A stretch of DNA of 64,000 nt from Rhizobium sp. RCAM05350 (GTDB taxonomy: Bacteria; Pseudomonadota; Alphaproteobacteria; Rhizobiales; Rhizobiaceae): NCBI GenBank assembly GCA_024426085.1, contig CP087976.1, positions 186,001 to 250,000 of the forward strand. The letters are read 5' to 3'. The notes under the pieces are model-generated. The model was not told the DNA's origin, ran no database searches, and was given only the letters and a program-made list of their open reading frames with translations. A program made the position numbers and the translations under genes. The number at the start of each line of letters is the position of its first letter. The first letter of the stretch is position 1. Below, one piece after another: positions 51,413-61,677 of this stretch.

Positions 51413-52265
51413 TCAGCTTGCAAGGATTTGTCTTGCGGCTATTGGCTCACGGCCCAGAAGGGTGGCAAGTGTCGGATCCGTCCTTGCGAGCTCTCCTGCA
51501 CGCGCTGCACGATACATGCTGAGTGTGATGGCGATCACAGCCGGCGGTAAGCCGCGTGCCGCGAGAAGAAGCTCGAACTCCTCATCCTTCAAGGTTTCGC
51601 GGGTAATTGTTCGACCAGAGAGATCGCTCAGAATGCTGGCGATATCCGTGAAATTCAGGGCGGCCGAGGCAGTTAATGGTGGGGTGGGGCCGTCGAAGCG
51701 GCCTTCATTTGCGAGAATATTTGCCGCGGCTGCAGCCAGCTCTTCGTGCGCGGTCCAGGAGAACTTGCCGTCCTCTGGTGCGACGACCTTACTGGTCCGG
51801 ACTGCATCGGAGGTAAACTGCCGTGCACTCTCGGCGTAGAAGCCATTACGCAGGGCAGTCCAGTTTACGCCTGACGCACGCAGCATCGCCTCCGTCGCCG
51901 CATGCACATGCATCGGCAGAAAATTCGACGTCGCGCTCGCCGCCATGTGGCTCGTATAAACAATCCGCCTTGCTCCTGAGGTTTGAGCCACCGCGATTGC
52001 AGCCTGATGCTGGGCTTTCGGGCCCCCCATAGGCACTGGCGTTCGATGACACGATAAACACTTGCGTTGCGCGTTCGAATGCATTCACCAAGCTGTCCGG
52101 CTTTGCAAAATCACCATGACGCACGCGAACACCTCGCCGCATAAATGCCGCTGCTTTGTCAGGATCCCGCACGCTGACCACGATCCTGTTGGCAGGAACC
52201 AGTTCGAGCAAGTGTTGAACCACCATGCGGCCCAACTTTCCTGTGGCGCCAGTTACTACAATCAT
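51413..52265 (-). pseudogene. NmrA-like NAD(P)-binding reductase, copy 2 (one frameshift)
   Basis: Paralogue of the gene at 3581. It starts at ATG 52265 with IVVTGATGKLGRMVVQHLLE, then QVFIVSSNASAYGG. The frame breaks in a run of six G near 52028; with five it continues YGGPKAQHQAAIAVAQTSGA, RRIVYTSHMAASATSNFLPM, KFSWTAHEELAAAAANILAN and RAGELARTDPTLATLLGREP. Length after correction is about 284 residues. Layout and segments match copy 1 throughout. It is divergent from the TetR gene at 52371, with a long inverted repeat between. Confidence 0.88.
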
Positions 52266-52276
52266 GATTCTATCCT

Positions 52277-52318
52277 TTGTTATCAATGGAAACATTCGTT
52301 CAATATCATTGATAACAA
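52277..52318. promoter_or_regulatory. Long perfect inverted repeat, likely TetR operator
   Basis: TTGTTATCAATG (52277-52288) and CATTGATAACAA (52307-52318) are perfect 12 bp inverted arms around an 18 bp AT-rich centre. They lie 12 bp upstream of the NmrA-like start and 53 bp before the TetR start, so a bound repressor would cover both promoters. The TTGTTA/TAAC words recur in the first NmrA/TetR intergenic region. Confidence 0.7.
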
Positions 52319-52370
52319 TTGAAAACAAGATTTTGATAGCGCTGCTAACAAACAGTGCTAAAATCGACCT

Positions 52371-53084
52371 ATGATGACGAACAAACCAAACCCAACTGCG
52401 GATGAATCCAATGACACACGTAAGCGCATTCTCGCCGCCGCCACCCGCCTTGTAGCAGCAGGAGGGGAGGAGGCGGCAACCACACGGGCGGTGGCGGATG
52501 CCGCGTCAGTCCAGGCACCTACGATCTACCGCCTGTTCGGTGACAAACGGGGGCTGCTCGATGCCGTTGCGGAAGAGGCCTATGCAAACTACATCATCAA
52601 GAAGGTGCGGCGCGAACCGGAGGCTGACCCCATTGATGATTTGATGAAGGGGTGGGATGACTTCATCGAGTTCGGTCTCGCCAATCCGGCCATATTCAAT
52701 CTGATGAGGACGACCTACCCAGAACCACCTTCAAAAGTGGCCCTAGCCGGATTGGCGGTGCTACGGGCAAAAGTTGGTCGTCTTGCTCGCGTCGGACGTC
52801 TTCGCGTGAGTGAAGAGCATGCGGTAGATCTCATCCATGCTGCAGGAAATGGATGCGTTCTTTCCCTATTGGCAAAGGCACCGGATCGGAGGGGCGTCCT
52901 GCCAGATGCTGCGCGCAACGCTATATTCTCGCAGATTATAGAGGGGTATCCCATAAAAATTGGCAGCGGGCTATCAAGTATCGCAAATGCCTTGCGTTCA
53001 CGGCTAGGCGAGGATTCGGTCCTGTCGCCCGGCGAACGTCTTCTCCTGGACGAGATGCTGCAGAAATTTACGGACCGAGTATAG
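52371..53084 (+). CDS. TetR/AcrR-family transcriptional regulator, copy 2
   Basis: Intact 237-residue repressor. Residues about 15-62 form the helix-turn-helix: KRILAAATRLVAAGGEEAAT, TRAVADAASVQAPTIYRLFG and DKRGLLDAVAEEAY. The ligand domain has ILPDAARNAIFSQIIEGYP-like helices after AAGNGCVLSLLAKAPDRRG. It resembles the TetR at 4557 along its length, and the recognition helix is almost identical. ATG 52371 and ATG 52374 are adjacent starts. It probably represses copy 2 of the NmrA-like gene through the repeat at 52277. Confidence 0.92.
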   Translation: MMTNKPNPTADESNDTRKRILAAATRLVAAGGEEAATTRAVADAASVQAPTIYRLFGDKRGLLDAVAEEAYANYIIKKVRREPEADPIDDLMKGWDDFIEFGLANPAIFNLMRTTYPEPPSKVALAGLAVLRAKVGRLARVGRLRVSEEHAVDLIHAAGNGCVLSLLAKAPDRRGVLPDAARNAIFSQIIEGYPIKIGSGLSSIANALRSRLGEDSVLSPGERLLLDEMLQKFTDRV

Positions 53085-53153
53085 TGACAGCGCTTGAGGC
53101 GTGCCGCGGTTGTTGCCCGGCCCGTCCTTTTCAATCAGTTGCGGCTCGAGTGG

Positions 53154-55040
53154 CTACTGTTTCGTCTTCACGAGCTTTGGCTTGGCGGCCTCCCATGTTA
53201 GGACAAGGTCGCGACCGGAGGCCTTGGCTCGATAAAGGGCCTCGTCGGCGCGCTGGACGAGCCGGCCGGCGTCGGGGCCGATCGTATGGTTGGCAAGTGT
53301 CGCCACCCCGATACTGGCGGTGACGATGCCCTTCTCGCTGCCGGTATGGGGAAGCTCCAGCGCGCGGATGCGGTTGCGCAGTTTATGTGCGAGGGTGAGT
53401 GCACCTTTCTCTGGCGTATCGGGCAGGATCAGTGCAATTTCCTCGCCACCATAACGGGCGACGCGATCTTTGGGCCGGTGAGCGACTGTCCGCAGGCAGT
53501 CGGCGATTGCACGCAGGCAGTCATCTCCGGCCGTATGGCCATATGTGTCGTTGAATGCCTTGAACCGATCGACGTCGAGGAGCAGGAGGCTCAGCGGTCC
53601 TTCGCCGCGCCATACGGCTTCTATTTCAACCGCGAGGATGGTGTCGAAGGCCCGTCTGTTCAGCAAGCCCGTCAGTCCGTCCGTTTCGGGCAAGTTCGGC
53701 GAAGCGGATGTTGAGATCGCGCAGTATCTGTTCGCTTCGCTTGCCTTTTGTGATGTCCGAGCAGACCACGAAACACGTGCCATCGGGCGCAGGATTGATA
53801 TAAGACTCGATCCAACGTCCATCGAAAAGAAGAAACTGGACCGTTCCGGCGCTACGCAGGCGGGATACGGCGGCATTGACCCATTTGTCACATTTTCCTT
53901 GGGAATATTGATGAGTTCGCCGCGCGACTGAAGCATAGAGGATGGATGCGGCCGGCGTGTGCGGCATCCGCAGGTCCGCCGTTAGCGGAAACATCGTTCG
54001 ATACTGTTCGTTGCAGAAAACGAGATTGAGATTCTCATCGAACATGACGAGGCCGTCGGCCATGTTGGTCAGGGCGGCTGTCGCCTTGCGCTCGCTTTCT
54101 TCGAGCGCCTTCTTTGCGGTCACGTCGCGATTGTGGGTGATAACACCGGTTACCTGACCGTGTTCATCCAGCAGCGGCGACTTGAGCGTCGAAAGCCAGG
54201 CGATCGGACCCGTCCAGGTGGGTTACCTGTTGCTCGATGACGTAGGATATTTGCCCCTGGGCGGCCTTCTCCTCATCGACCTTGAATTTGCGGGCGATAT
54301 CAGCCGGATAAAAATCGAAATCAGATTTTCCGATAAGGGCGTCGGAGCCGGTCGCTTTCATCAGCGATGCCGTCGCCGGATTGGCGACAATGAACCGCCC
54401 TTCGACGTCTTTCACGTTTCGGGTAGGCTGTCGATGACGACCTTGTAGATATGGTTTTCCGTGTCATTTCTCGCCGGCGAAGCTCATTGGCTATCGCAAG
54501 CGAGACCATGAGGGTGGCGGCAAAGACAATGACGGTGGTTGTCAGCAGGACGCTAGGTGCGACGGCGATCAAGGCGTCGCGCGGCAGAGCGAGAAAGCCA
54601 GACATGCCACTGACGGCAACCGTTACGCAGAAAACCAGAATGGCAGAAAGGGAAGGGCGCTCATCCCATTTTCAGATAGTAGGCTGCCATGCCGACAGCC
54701 GCCGCGAGCGCTATACCCGTGAGCCCGGCCACGGTTCCGGCGCCGCCCAAATAGAGCCTGAATGCCGCCACGAGAACGGTCATCACAGCCAGGGAGACCG
54801 GTCCGCTAAAAAGCCCGAAACCGAAATCACCGTGGTCCGCAGGTCGATGAAGATGCCGTCGCCGACCTGGGACGGCAGCAACATCACGATGGCGGCACAG
54901 ATCCCCATTAGCAGGCCGAAACCAGCTTGCAGCGCCGTCGCATGACGGAAGTGCTGCGGAAGCTGTGAGTTGCTCCAGATCGAAACCCGAAGTGCCAGGA
55001 TCTCCATGTTGGCGAGAAGATCATACCATACTGTACTCAT
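53154..55040 (-). pseudogene. Membrane PAS-GGDEF diguanylate cyclase (multiple frameshifts)
   Basis: Sensor enzyme that makes cyclic di-GMP. From ATG 55040 (GGAGGCG upstream) comes a membrane part of several helices (FGLLMGICAAIVMLLPSQVGDG, FIDLRTTVISVSGF; later IAVAPSVLLTTTVIVFAATLMVSLAI). Then PAS 1 (FIVANPATASLMKATG, IGKSDFDFYPADIARKF), PAS 2 (MADGLVMFDENLNLVFCNEQ, YRTMFPL) and the GGDEF domain (DGLTGLLNRRAFD, LLLLDVDRFKAFNDTYGHTAGD). The active site is GGEEI, with the inhibitory-site RPKD five residues before it, so it should be feedback regulated. Frames change at least at about 54790, 54650, 54430, 54200 and 53690. It would be active if corrected. Confidence 0.85.
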
Positions 55041-55199
55041 GCACTTCGCCTCCATGGCCACCGTGATAGCCGCTTGAACCGATGTTAAACATGATAGACG
55101 ATGAGGTAAAACGCCGAGTCAACACTAGATTAAAGTCAAGAATCTGTCTTCCTGCAGACGGTCTCTACTTGAACAATATTTGTTTCCGCGCTTTTAAAC

Positions 55200-55364
55200 T
55201 CACCATTTCAAAAGTCGGGTTCTGGCACCATACGAAACCAGCACGACAATGCTGACGGCGAGCGGATACCAGGTGACGACGAACAGCGGGCTTTCCCCAG
55301 CGCTGGCATGGAAATCCGGGAGCCCATAGTTGGGCATTAGATCGGGCGCATTGCGTGGGCTTTA
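55200..55364 (-). pseudogene. C-terminal fragment of an unidentified membrane protein
   Basis: Minus-strand frame ending at TGA 55200: LMPNYGLPDFHASAGESPLF, then VVTWYPLAVSIVVLVSYGAR TRLLKW. One transmembrane helix is obvious, followed by a basic tail, as at the end of a transporter. An in-frame stop cuts it upstream near 55365. It is next to the racemase gene but cannot be assigned to a family. Confidence 0.4.
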
Positions 55365-55400
55365 TACCGCAGATGGCACCGCGCGGCTTGCTGGGCACGA

Positions 55401-56108
55401 TCATGACGATGAGGTGTGTTCATTCAATGCTGCCTTTAAAGCCGCTTCGCAGTGGATCAGCGTGGTGTCGAATACGGGAACCGCAACGTTGTTTTGGTTC
55501 AAAAGCATGCCAATCTCCGTGCAACCCAGGATAAGACAGTCACAGCCGTCATGGACCAGACGCTGCGCGATCGCTTCGTAGATCGTGCGGCTTTCTTCGG
55601 TAACAACGTCCAAGCACAACTCGCTATATATAATGCGATGCGTTTCTGCTCGATCGTCCGAGTTAGGGATGATCGGCGACAAACCGCTTTCAACCAGACG
55701 GTCAATGTAGAATGTTTGCTCCATCGTAAAGGTCGTCGCCATCAATCCGGGTCGGCGAAATCCACGTTCTAATATTGCTGCTGCGGTGGCGTCGGCGATG
55801 TGCAGAAACGGTATTGAAACGCCCTCCACAATCTGGTCGGCCACCTTATGCATAGTATTTGTCGCCAGAATCAAGATGTCAGCGCCCCCTCGTTCCAGAG
55901 CAGCCGCCTCAGCACTGAGCAATAGCCCCGCTGCATCCCAATCGGAGGCTGCCTGCAGCTTCTCAATCCTTTCGAAATCGAGAGAGCGTATTAGAAGCTC
56001 CGGAGAATGAAGTCCGCCCAGACTTTCGCGCGTAAGCCTGCACATTTCTCGATAATAGATCCGGGTTGAAGCGGCCGACATCCCGCCAAGTATTCCAATT
56101 TTCTTCAA
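55401..56108 (-). CDS. Aspartate/glutamate racemase-family protein (YgeA/RacX type)
   Basis: Intact 235-residue racemase. It begins KKIGILGGMSAASTRIYYRE. The first active-site position is in ILATNTMHKVADQI, where Thr replaces the usual Cys, as in the atypical E. coli YgeA enzyme; the second is LILGCTEIGMLL with the catalytic Cys. It interconverts D- and L-amino acids, probably Asp, Glu or broader. It is on the same strand as, and downstream of, the M20/OCD/PLP genes, separated by 340 bp with an IS6 relic, so it may be transcribed on its own. Confidence 0.88.
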   Translation of the reverse strand: MKKIGILGGMSAASTRIYYREMCRLTRESLGGLHSPELLIRSLDFERIEKLQAASDWDAAGLLLSAEAAALERGGADILILATNTMHKVADQIVEGVSIPFLHIADATAAAILERGFRRPGLMATTFTMEQTFYIDRLVESGLSPIIPNSDDRAETHRIIYSELCLDVVTEESRTIYEAIAQRLVHDGCDCLILGCTEIGMLLNQNNVAVPVFDTTLIHCEAALKAALNEHTSSS

Positions 56109-56234
56109 ATCATTTCTCCTGTTTCGATATGCCTTTTGGCACCGCCCTGTCCCGCCGCTGCTGATATACGTAGGTCTGCATTATCTATGGTTAGAGCATA
56201 TTACATCGGTTCGCAGTCCACATTGCTGATCGCT

Positions 56235-56405
56235 GACGGTTGGCGAGACCTATGCAGAGATCCACGACAAATGTCGCTATCTCTATTGAGCCATCGACAA
56301 ACCGGCAAATTGGTCGATTTCATTCTCGAGGCGAAACGTGGTCTCGATGCCGCAAAACGCCTCTATCAAAGATGCAGGCCGGGTCCCGATCTAATGACTT
56401 GGAAC
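56235..56405 (+). mobile_element. IS6-family transposase fragment
   Basis: Two frames in about 170 bp read VGETYAEIHDKCRYLY, then a stop, then DKQTGK-like HRQTGKLVDFILEAKRGLDAAKRLYQRC. This is the conserved core after the first catalytic Asp of IS6-type transposases (WRVDETYxKIxGKWxYLYRAVDxxGxxVDFxL). The rest of the element is absent, so it is a small relic. The 130 bp to its left and 45 bp to its right show nothing else. Confidence 0.65.
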
Positions 56406-56448
56406 GATCGAAAGCCGTGTCGGCGCGCAGGAAAATAGGCGTGGAACT

Positions 56449-57580
56449 TCAATTGATGAAATTGCCGGTCAGCAAGGTCCGCAGCAGATTTGCCTTTATT
56501 GCGTAGCTTTCAATGTCGATATATTCGAAAGGCGTGTGTGCGCCGCTCCCCTCTGGCCCCATGCCATCGATTACCGGAACGCCGACGCCCGCGATCATGT
56601 TTGCGTCACTGGACCCGCCGGTACTTTCTGCATGAACCTTCAAGCCGGCCTGCCTTCCGGCTTGCTGGACGGCGCTCAGCATCAAGGCAGTCGATTGTTC
56701 GGTCAGTGGGGGCTGATGAACGGTAAGCTCGATCTTCAACTCGACTGCAGGGTTGACAGCAGCCAAGCCCTCCACGCATGCCTTGACGTGTTCCCATCCT
56801 TCATTATCGGCGAATCTCAGATCCACACGAGCGATCGCATGTTCGGGAATAACGTTGGTAAATGTCCCTCCAGACATCAGTCCGACATTGCTGCTCACGC
56901 CGATTACATCGTTGGTGATTTCTTCAAGAATAAGGATTTGCCTGCACAATTCGACGACGGCGCTTTGACCGGCATGCGGCCAGGCGCCCGCGTGCGCGGA
57001 CTTGCCTTTCGTGGAAACAACGTACTCGCCATATCCTTTGTGCGCGGAAATCACCCCACAGTTTTTTGCCCCCGGTTCAAATACCAGCGCGGCCTTATAT
57101 GCAAGGGCGATCTCTTCCGTGATCGCGCGTGAAAAGAGGCTTCCCAGTTCTTCATCCGGCACGATCATCAGGGAAAGAGCGCGCGGGTAGTCCCTCGGCT
57201 TGGCAAGGCCGCGCTTGAACTCCTGGAAGGCCATGAGGACCCCGCCCTTCATATCGTAAACCCCCGGACCATACAGGCGGCCGTTTTCTACGCGCGGCAT
57301 CAGTGTGCCTGTCAATGAACCGTGAGCGTGAACCGTGTCCACGTGGCCATGCATGAGAAGCGACGAGGCCGGATCCTGTCCGGGCGGTGTTAGCAGAAGA
57401 ACATCGCCGCGGTCCGGTCCGCCTTCCCATCGCCTGACTGTTGCGCCGGCGTCGGTGGCCTCCCGTTGGATCATATCAACGAGACGATTGATTGCAGGTC
57501 CATCCCGGGTCGGGGGTTTCATATTCGAGCCATGAGACAAGCTTTGCGATGTCGAGATCGAGTGAAGGATCATAATTCAT
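56449..57580 (-). pseudogene. M20-family metallopeptidase/amidohydrolase (one frameshift)
   Basis: Zinc hydrolase of about 377 residues of the ArgE/DapE/CPG2 type, cleaving an N-acyl or peptide bond. ATG 57580 gives DIAKLVSWLEYET. The frame shifts in a C run near 57518; with four C it reads ETPTRDGPAINRLVDMIQRE. Metal motifs are LMHGHVDTVHAH, YGPGVYDMKGG (bridging Asp), VPDEELGS (catalytic and ligand Glu) and the end GAHTPFEYIDIESY (last His). The dimerisation domain has GKSAHAGAWPHAG. It overlaps the ornithine-cyclodeaminase-like gene by 11 bp. Confidence 0.9.
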
Positions 57581-58576
57581 GGGAAAAATCCAAACTGGCA
57601 GGTGACATGGGCTGGGCCTTGAGAGGCTGATCGAGCCTTTCAAGAAAATACGAGGCGATGGCGACATCCTGTGCTGCAATGCCTGTCAGATCCGCCAAGG
57701 TAATATCGTCGTGACCGCGGGCGAAGTTCGCCGCGAGAAGTGTCCCAAGGGCGACGTCCTGATCTTCTTTTACAAGTCCAAGTCGCAGGGCGATTCCAAA
57801 TTCGCTGTTGCGCACGCACTGGGCATGATCGTCCGTTGCAATGAGCGAGGCCTTGGCAAACAACAGCGGATCAAGCTCCTGTTTTCCATGACCGTCGGTA
57901 CCGAGAGCTGTGATGTGGGTCCCGGGGCGAACATCCTCAACGGAGAACAAAGGAGCGGATGCAGGCGTGGTCGTGACGATGACGTCAGCGATCCCAACTG
58001 CATCCCGTATGGTTCTGCTCCGCCCGGACGTTTAATCCGGCGTGGCTCAGACGTTTTGCAAGCTCTGCCGCCTTCAGGGCATCACGCGCACCGATGACGA
58101 AACGGACATCGGGGAAAATATCGGCATGCCAGATCGCCTGCAATTCGGCCTGGTGCCCCGATCCTATGATTGCGATTGTCCGGCATTCTTTTCTGGCCAT
58201 GGCGCGCAGAAGCAAGGCTGCCGGCGGCGGCCGTGCGCCAGGAGGTGAGCCATCCCTCGTCAAAGATGATTGCTTCGAAAGCCCCCGTGCGGGCCGAAAG
58301 CACCATGACCGCTCCCGAATTGACGGGAAGCCCGATCTTCGGATTGTCGTAAAAACCGGCGATGACTTTCACGATAAAGCGGGGCCCGCCAACGATCCGG
58401 CCGAACTTTATGTGGCAATCGCCGTGCGGATCGTCGAAGACGAGTTCACCCGGCATCGGCGACACGGTTTCACCGCGTGCATGCGCAATAATCGCCTTGC
58501 GCACGGCCTGACGGATTGACGGTCGGTCGACATGGCGCTTCAGGGCCTCCAGTCCAATGGTCCTGGCATTCTGCAT
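57570..58576 (-). pseudogene. Ornithine cyclodeaminase/mu-crystallin-family protein (EutC-like; frameshifted)
   Basis: About 335-residue NAD(P)-dependent enzyme. From ATG 58576: RPSIRQAVRKAIIAHARGETV, HIKFGRIVGGPRFIVKVIAGFYDNPKIGLPV, then a frameshift near 58210, RTIAIIGSGHQAELQAIWHA (NAD motif), then another near 57990, FSVEDVRPGTHITALGTDGHGKQELDP and ADLTGIAAQDVAIASYFLE. Family members deaminate ornithine or related amino acids. The pairing with a threonine-dehydratase-like gene upstream matches EutB/EutC of ectoine degradation and comparable amino-acid catabolic pairs. Confidence 0.88.
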
Positions 58577-58613
58577 GGGCCGGAATTCCCCCTTCTATGC
58601 TTGATGAGGCTGT

Positions 58614-59610
58614 TCAAACCGATGCGGTGAACGGCTTGGCGGACAGCACGCCATTCAGGGTCAGATGATCCAGATTGGCGCCAGTGACCACGAGAACGGC
58701 GGTGGCGCCCTTGCAGGAAATGGCTTCCAAAACGGGCGAGGCATGCTATGGCCGCTGCGGAACCAGGTTCAGCCAGGAGATGCCCGTAAAGAGCCAGCGT
58801 GTGCGCGGCCGAAAACAGATCGGCGTCGGGGACGACGAAGCTCCGGTCGACGAACTTAAGCATGCCCTGCAATGCAAGATCGGCGGGGACACGCTGGGCG
58901 AGGCACTCCGCTACGGTGTGGACATCCTTTTCAATGGGCCGGCCGGCGAGAAAACTTTCGTGCATTGAAGGCGCATCGGACGATTGAATGGCGACGACCT
59001 CGCATTGGGGGTGTCTCTGGATCTTGATCGCAGCCGCGCATCCGGCAATCAGGTTGCCGCCGCCCATCGGAACGACGAGATAATCCACATGCTCCAGCGC
59101 CGAGCCGACTTCGATGCCGATCGTCCCCGCGCCTTCCATGACTGTTACATCCTCGCCGTCATCGACGAACAGCCCGCCCGTCTCGCGGGCGAATACCTGC
59201 GCCGCCCCCTTTGCGATATTGAGATCGCGTCCGAGGATCGTGGTCTTGGCCCCAAGCGCCTCGATCTTGCGCTTCTTCTCGATATTCGGATTTTCCGGCA
59301 GATAGATGTTGCACGGCTTTCCGAGCACGCGCGCGCGTAGGCGACGCCCTGGCCGTGGTTTCCCGTTGAGGATGTCACAATGCTGGAGGCGTCAGCTCCC
59401 TTGGCGATGACGCAGTTGATGGCGCCACGCAGCTTGAAGGATCCGATCTCTGTCACGGTCTCGATCTTCAGATAGAGGTTCATGCCGAACATGCGCGACA
59501 AAGTCTCGCTGCGCACAAGCGGCGTCGCCGGCATGAAGCGCGAGACGCGTTGCATGGCCTCGTACAGGCTGTCACGCGTCGGCAGAGATGGCGTTTGCAG
59601 GTATGGCCAT
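58614..59610 (-). pseudogene. PLP-dependent threonine/serine ammonia-lyase-like enzyme (EutB-like; frameshifted)
   Basis: Fold-type II PLP enzyme of about 330 residues. It shows PSLPTRDSLYEAMQRVSRFM, PATPLVRSETLS, EIGSFKLRGAINCVIAKG with the Schiff-base Lys, SSTGNHGQGVAYAR (phosphate loop), a frameshift near 59340, LVVPMGGGNLIAGCAAAIK and, after another near 58700, TAVLVVTGANLDHLTLNGVL to TGA 58614. The start is ATG 59610 with an indel near 59598. It dehydrates or deaminates a hydroxy-amino acid. Order and family recall eutB/eutC. Confidence 0.88.
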
Positions 59611-59662
59611 AAAGTTCAGGTTCCCCGTGGAAATTTTCCAAAACCGGCGCGCCAATTTGGAC

Positions 59663-59684
59663 AATAATTCTCATTGAGATTATT
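59663..59684. promoter_or_regulatory. Near-palindrome upstream of the PLP-lyase operon
   Basis: AATAATTCTCATTGAGATTATT: arms AATAAT-CTCA and TGAGATTATT pair with one extra T. The AT-rich stretch 59650-59710 lies 50 bp upstream of the lyase start and after the end of the ABC ATPase gene (59807). It is a candidate operator of Lrp/AsnC or GntR type; the regulator is not encoded in the window. Confidence 0.45.
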
Positions 59685-59806
59685 AGTATAAATTACAGTC
59701 TCTGTTGTCAACAGGAGTGAAGTCTGCGTCAGGCCCCTTTTCCTCTTTGTTTCCGATGTCGGGAGGCGATACGCATGCATTCAAGCCAGGCCTCGCGTCA
59801 TCGAAC

Positions 59807-61677
59807 TCAGCGCACCGAAGACAATTCCAGCGCCGTCGGTCCGTTTGTTGAAGGGCCGGCCCCGGCCACCTCTGGTCTCATATCCTCACCGGAAAACGCT
59901 GCGAGCAGGCGGGCCGTGTAAGGATGCTGCGGCCGGTCGAGAACATCATCAACATAGCCGGTCTCGACGGCCTCGCCATGGAAGAGAACCATCACTCGAT
60001 CCACGACCTGCCGAACGACGGCGAGATCGTGCGTCACGAAGATTGCCGCGGCCTGGGTTTTCCTGACCTGTTCCACGATCAGGTTCAGAATATCGGCTTG
60101 GACGGAGACGTCCAAAGCGCTCGTCGGCTCGTCGAATACGATGACTTCCGGTTGACCGGCGATGGCACAGGCAATGGCGACCCGCTGCAAAAGGCCGCCC
60201 GACAGGCTGCGGGCGTGATTGTCCAAGTTGTAGTGCGGCAGGCGCACCTTGTCGGCGAGCGCCTCCAAATCCGTAACCGAGGAACGCTTGCCGGTGGCGA
60301 GAGCCAGACTTCTCCCCATCTGCTTTCCGATCTTGCGTCGCCGATTAAGTGCGCTGGCCGGGTTCTGGAAGACGATGCGTATGTTCGACAGATACCGCGT
60401 CATGTTGCTTGAATCCTGACGGGAGTATTTGACCGTTGAGGGCGATGGATCCGGAATCGGCAGCAACGAGGCCCATGATGCCCTTCAGCAGGGTCGATTT
60501 TCCACTTCCGGATTCCCCGACAACGGCAAGGATTTCGCCGGCATGCAGATCAAAGCTGATATTCTCCAGGAATTTGCCTGCAGCGCTTCCCAGATCCATA
60601 TCCGATATGAAGACCGCTGACCTTCAATCGTGCCTGCAACGCGGTCTCTTTCGGAAGGTCGCGTTGGACAGCGGCGACGATCGTGGGTCGCTCCTGCTCA
60701 AAAACGGGATGATGGCACCTGAATTGGCGGTCCTTCTCCTCGGTCGGCAACGGCCGCCGGGTCGAACATTCATCCGTGGCGAATTCGCATCTCGGTGCGA
60801 ACAGACAGCCGCTCAGGAGGCTGAGCTGGCGCGGGGAGGGGGCGCTCCCGCGATCCCCCTAAGGTCCCGTCGCTCCCTGATGGACGGAAGACAGGCCAGC
60901 AGCGCCTTGGTGTAAGGATGCCGCGGCTGCGTGATCAGATTGTCGGCAGGCCCCTGTTCCACCAGTTCGCCGCCATACATGACCGCAATGTTGTCACAGA
61001 GCCTGTGCACCTGACTTATATCGTGGGAGATGAGCAACAAGCCCGCCTGACGTTCCCGTCGTAGCGTTCTCAGAAGCTCGATGATCTCGCTTGCGACGGT
61101 CGCATCCAGCCCCGTCGTCGGCCTCGTCCAGGACGAGGACTGCCGGATCGTTTGCAAGTGCAAGCGCGATCACCACGCGCTGCTGCATGCCGCCCGATAG
61201 CTGGTGGGGGTAGCAGGTCAGGACATGGTCCACATTGCGGATCTTGACGCTGTCGAGCAGAGCGGCCGCGCGAGAGCGTCGCTGGTCGGAAGGCATGCCG
61301 AGCAGCCGGAGCCGCTGGTCGAAGACTGCCATGATGCGGCGGCTTGGATCGAGTGCCGCAGCCGGGTTCTGAAAAACGACCGAGAGCCGTCTGGCTGCTT
61401 CAAGCCGGCTGCGCCCGACCCGCACGCCGCCGACGCTTTGCCCCTCGATCTGTATGGAGCCGCCGGTCACGATGCCGCCGGGCGGGAGACAGCCCGCCAG
61501 GGCCAGCGCAAGGGTCGATTTGCCCGAGCCGGATTCTCCGACCAGTCCAAGTGCCGTTCCCGGCCGCACATCGAGCGAAACGTTGCGAACGACACTAAGG
61601 ATACCGTTGCCGGCGCGATAGCCGATCGACACGTTGTCGCAAGCGAGAGCCGTCTGTGGGGCAAACGTATTGTTCAT
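59807..61677 (-). pseudogene. Dipeptide-type ABC transporter ATPase, two fused domains (frameshifted)
   Basis: About 620-residue protein with two oligopeptide-transporter ATPase domains (DppD- and DppF-like). From ATG 61677 domain 1 has Walker A LVGESGSGKSTLALALAGCL, signature HQLSGGMQQRVVIALALA, then after a frameshift TTGLDATVASEIIELLRT and LISHDISQVHRLCDN, and HPYTKALLACLPSIRE. The linker reads CEFATDECSTRRPLPTEEKD and continues directly into domain 2: LVVGESGSGKSTLLKGIMGL-like Walker A, IVFQNPASALNRR, SLSGGLLQRVAIACAIA and VIVFDEPTSALDVS. Breaks lie near 61120, 60840, 60610 and 60410. The start overlaps the permease stop (ATGA). Confidence 0.85.
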
